Of a DNA stretch of 7,354 bases, positions 5,909 through 7,354 are shown one piece after another. Location of the stretch: contig JAIEOG010000223.1 of assembly GCA_019750655.1 (NCBI GenBank), forward strand, positions 1 through 7,354, read 5' to 3'. The DNA is from a bacterium (lineage in GTDB: Bacteria > Bdellovibrionota > FAC87 > UBA2466). Numbering within the stretch: position 1 is the stretch's first letter; each line of letters opens with the position of its first letter. The notes beneath the pieces are model-generated. The model made no database searches and had not been told where the DNA came from. It was given only the letters and a program-made list of their open reading frames with translations. The position numbers and the translations under genes are program-made.

Positions 5909-7354
5909 ATGGACGACCTGAAAAAAGAGACCCCGGCCACTTGGGCGGGTCTCGAGCTCTCAGAAGAGCTTTTAAAACTTCTTGAAAAAGCCGGCTTTCG
6001 TAGCCCGACGCCGATTCAAACTCAATCAATCCCGGTAGCTTTGCAGGGCAAAGACCTCATTGCGGGTGCTAAGACCGGCTCGGGGAAAACGGCAGCTTTT
6101 AGCTTGCCGATTATCCAGCGCCTTCTGGGCCGGCGAGGCACCTATGCGGTGATTCTCTGCCCTACCCGCGAAATCGCTCTGCAAACTTTGGAAACGCTGA
6201 AAACCTTTGGCGAGCCACTGGGTGTGACTTCGTGTGCGCTGATTGGCGGCACCGACTTAAAAGCTGATGAAGCCGCGATTCGCTCGGTTCCTAACGTCAT
6301 TGTGGGAACCCCCGGCCGCATCTGCGACCACATTCTGCGCGGCAATCTCTGGTTGGAATTCATCGAAGTATTGGTACTCGACGAAGCCGACAAGATGTTG
6401 GACATGGGCTTTTCGAAAGAGTTGAACCAAATCGTCGGCCAGACGCAAGCTAGTCGGCAGACATTGCTCTTCTCGGCGACGATTCCCCCGACGATTGAGC
6501 AGCTGGCCAACAAGATCTTACGCGATCCAAGCCGCATCCAAATCGGCAATGCCGGCGTTACCGTCCCGGAAAACGTCCGCCATGAAATTCTCTGGGTGAA
6601 TGAGCGCGGTAAAAAACGCGAGCTTTTGCGGTTGCTGCGTAATTTCCCCGGCACCGTCATTATTTTTAGCCGCACCAAAGATGGCGTGACGCTCTTGTGG
6701 CGCTCCATCCACGCTGCCGGCATTGAAGACTCGACTTATATCTCGTCGAATAAGCTGCAGGTCCACCGCGAAGCTGCTCTCAAAGGCTTTAAAGAGGGCG
6801 AGTACCGCGTGCTGGTCGCGACCGATGTCGCGGGCCGTGGGATTCACGTCGACGATGTAGGCCTCGTCATCAACTACGATCTGCCGATGGACGTTGAAGA
6901 CTACGTCCACCGCATTGGCCGTACCGGCCGTAAAGATGCCAAGGGCCATGCCGTTAGCTTTGTGACCGCGCACGATAGGCGTCAGGTCGAAGCTATCGAA
7001 AAATACATCAAGCAGGCCATTCCGGAGCGCTTCACTCACGACTTCGAGGGGCCGAAGGCCTCCTCGGAAAAAAGCGAAGGCCCACGGCATGGGCGTTCGG
7101 CGAGTTCTCGCTCGGCCAGCAGCGGCCGTGGAGGCCGTTCAGCCTCCGCCAGGAAACCTTCTGGCCCTTCGCACCGCGAAGAGCGCGAGCCGCGCCGTTC
7201 TCGCAATGAAGAGCCCAGCCGTTCTTCTCGTTCTTCAAGAGAAGTGCGCGAGCCGCGCCATTCTCGTAGCGAGCAGGCGCGTTCCTCGCACCGCGAGGAC
7301 CGGGAGCCGCGCCGCCCCTCGCGCTCAAGCCATTCGGAAGTTCGACCCGAACGG
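5909..7354 (+). CDS. DEAD-box ATP-dependent RNA helicase with Arg/Ser-rich tail (3' end beyond window)
   Basis: The frame from ATG 5909 runs open for 482 codons to the window edge. All helicase motifs are readable in order: Q motif SPTPIQTQ (32-39), I AKTGSGKT (54-61), Ia PTREIA (85-90), Ib TPGR (134-137), II DEAD (158-161), III SAT (189-191), IV IIFSRT (251-256), V ATDVAGRGIHV (304-314) and VI HRIGRTGR (334-341). Two RecA-like domains fill about residues 15-375. Motif V ends in IHV where most bacterial members have L/IDV; RhlB of E. coli has a similar His, so an RNA-unwinding, mRNA-decay-related role is possible. From about 383 the chain is a disordered tail of Arg, Ser and Glu with three REPR blocks (426, 447, 465). 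The start is taken from the Q-motif distance and the 13-base gap after the Nudix gene. No clear ribosome site precedes it. The stop codon is not in the window. Confidence 0.95.
   Translation, partial: MDDLKKETPATWAGLELSEELLKLLEKAGFRSPTPIQTQSIPVALQGKDLIAGAKTGSGKTAAFSLPIIQRLLGRRGTYAVILCPTREIALQTLETLKTFGEPLGVTSCALIGGTDLKADEAAIRSVPNVIVGTPGRICDHILRGNLWLEFIEVLVLDEADKMLDMGFSKELNQIVGQTQASRQTLLFSATIPPTIEQLANKILRDPSRIQIGNAGVTVPENVRHEILWVNERGKKRELLRLLRNFPGTVIIFSRTKDGVTLLWRSIHAAGIEDSTYISSNKLQVHREAALKGFKEGEYRVLVATDVAGRGIHVDDVGLVINYDLPMDVEDYVHRIGRTGRKDAKGHAVSFVTAHDRRQVEAIEKYIKQAIPERFTHDFEGPKASSEKSEGPRHGRSASSRSASSGRGGRSASARKPSGPSHREEREPRRSRNEEPSRSSRSSREVREPRHSRSEQARSSHREDREPRRPSRSSHSEVRPER
7184..7312 (+). 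repeat. REPR repeats in the helicase tail
   Basis: Three copies of a unit centred on REPR(R/H) are encoded at 7184, 7247 and 7301, i.e. 21 and 18 codons apart. Each has Ser/Arg-rich flanks. At base level GCGCGAGCCGCGCC is identical at 7183-7196 and 7246-7259, with a diverged third copy. This suggests slippage or duplication within the tail rather than fixed structure. Confidence 0.75.

Noticed and set aside
6142..7090. Two long minus-strand frames of 190 and 193 codons
   Set aside because: Both lie antisense to the conserved core of the DEAD-box helicase, whose motifs are intact in the plus frame. They are shadows.
7032..7328. Minus-strand frame of 98 codons opposite the helicase tail
   Set aside because: It is antisense to the repetitive Arg/Ser-rich coding region, and its repeated residues simply mirror that repetition.

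Overview
This 7354-base window reads as a moderately GC-rich bacterial chromosome. The organism is probably a Gram-negative proteobacterium or a relative: one gene has an outer-membrane-type lipoprotein signal, another product is predicted to place a hydrolase in the periplasm, and the helicase at the end resembles RhlB in one motif. A Bdellovibrio-like or 'deltaproteobacterial' host is a guess from overall style. No rRNA or other taxonomic marker is present, so the assignment is weak.

Layout. Bases 1-63 are the 3' part of a tRNA-Lys(CTT) gene cut by the window edge. Its last six bases (GCACCA) begin a 130-base palindromic element (58-187): two perfect 27-base inverted arms around a C-rich centre with its own 7-bp hairpin. 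After a possible promoter (about 195-223) comes a tightly packed plus-strand cluster. A 7-TM protein (269-895) is followed by a FAD-linked oxidoreductase with a lipoprotein signal (892-2352). Next is a five-TM protein fused to a CocE/PepX-type serine hydrolase (2349-4550). Each pair overlaps by 4 bases (ATGA), so translation is probably coupled. An exported GNG-repeat beta-solenoid protein (4595-5305) follows 44 bases later, from a TTG start behind a perfect AGGAGG.

A 44-residue single-TM protein lies on the minus strand (5299-5433). It converges on and overlaps the solenoid gene by 7 bases. Divergent from it starts a second plus-strand unit: a MutT-like Nudix hydrolase (5494-5895), then 13 bases later a DEAD-box RNA helicase (5909 to the window end, not terminated) with an Arg/Ser/Glu-rich repetitive tail.

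Functionally, the first four genes look like an envelope module: a 7-TM protein, an exported flavoenzyme and a periplasmic acyl hydrolase made as one unit, probably with an exported beta-solenoid. Their common substrate cannot be read from the sequence. The Nudix-helicase pair looks like ordinary nucleotide clean-up and RNA metabolism. The most unusual items are the palindrome built onto the tRNA end, the overlapping envelope operon with a membrane-fused hydrolase, the exact 18-residue periodicity of the solenoid, and the small minus-strand membrane protein.
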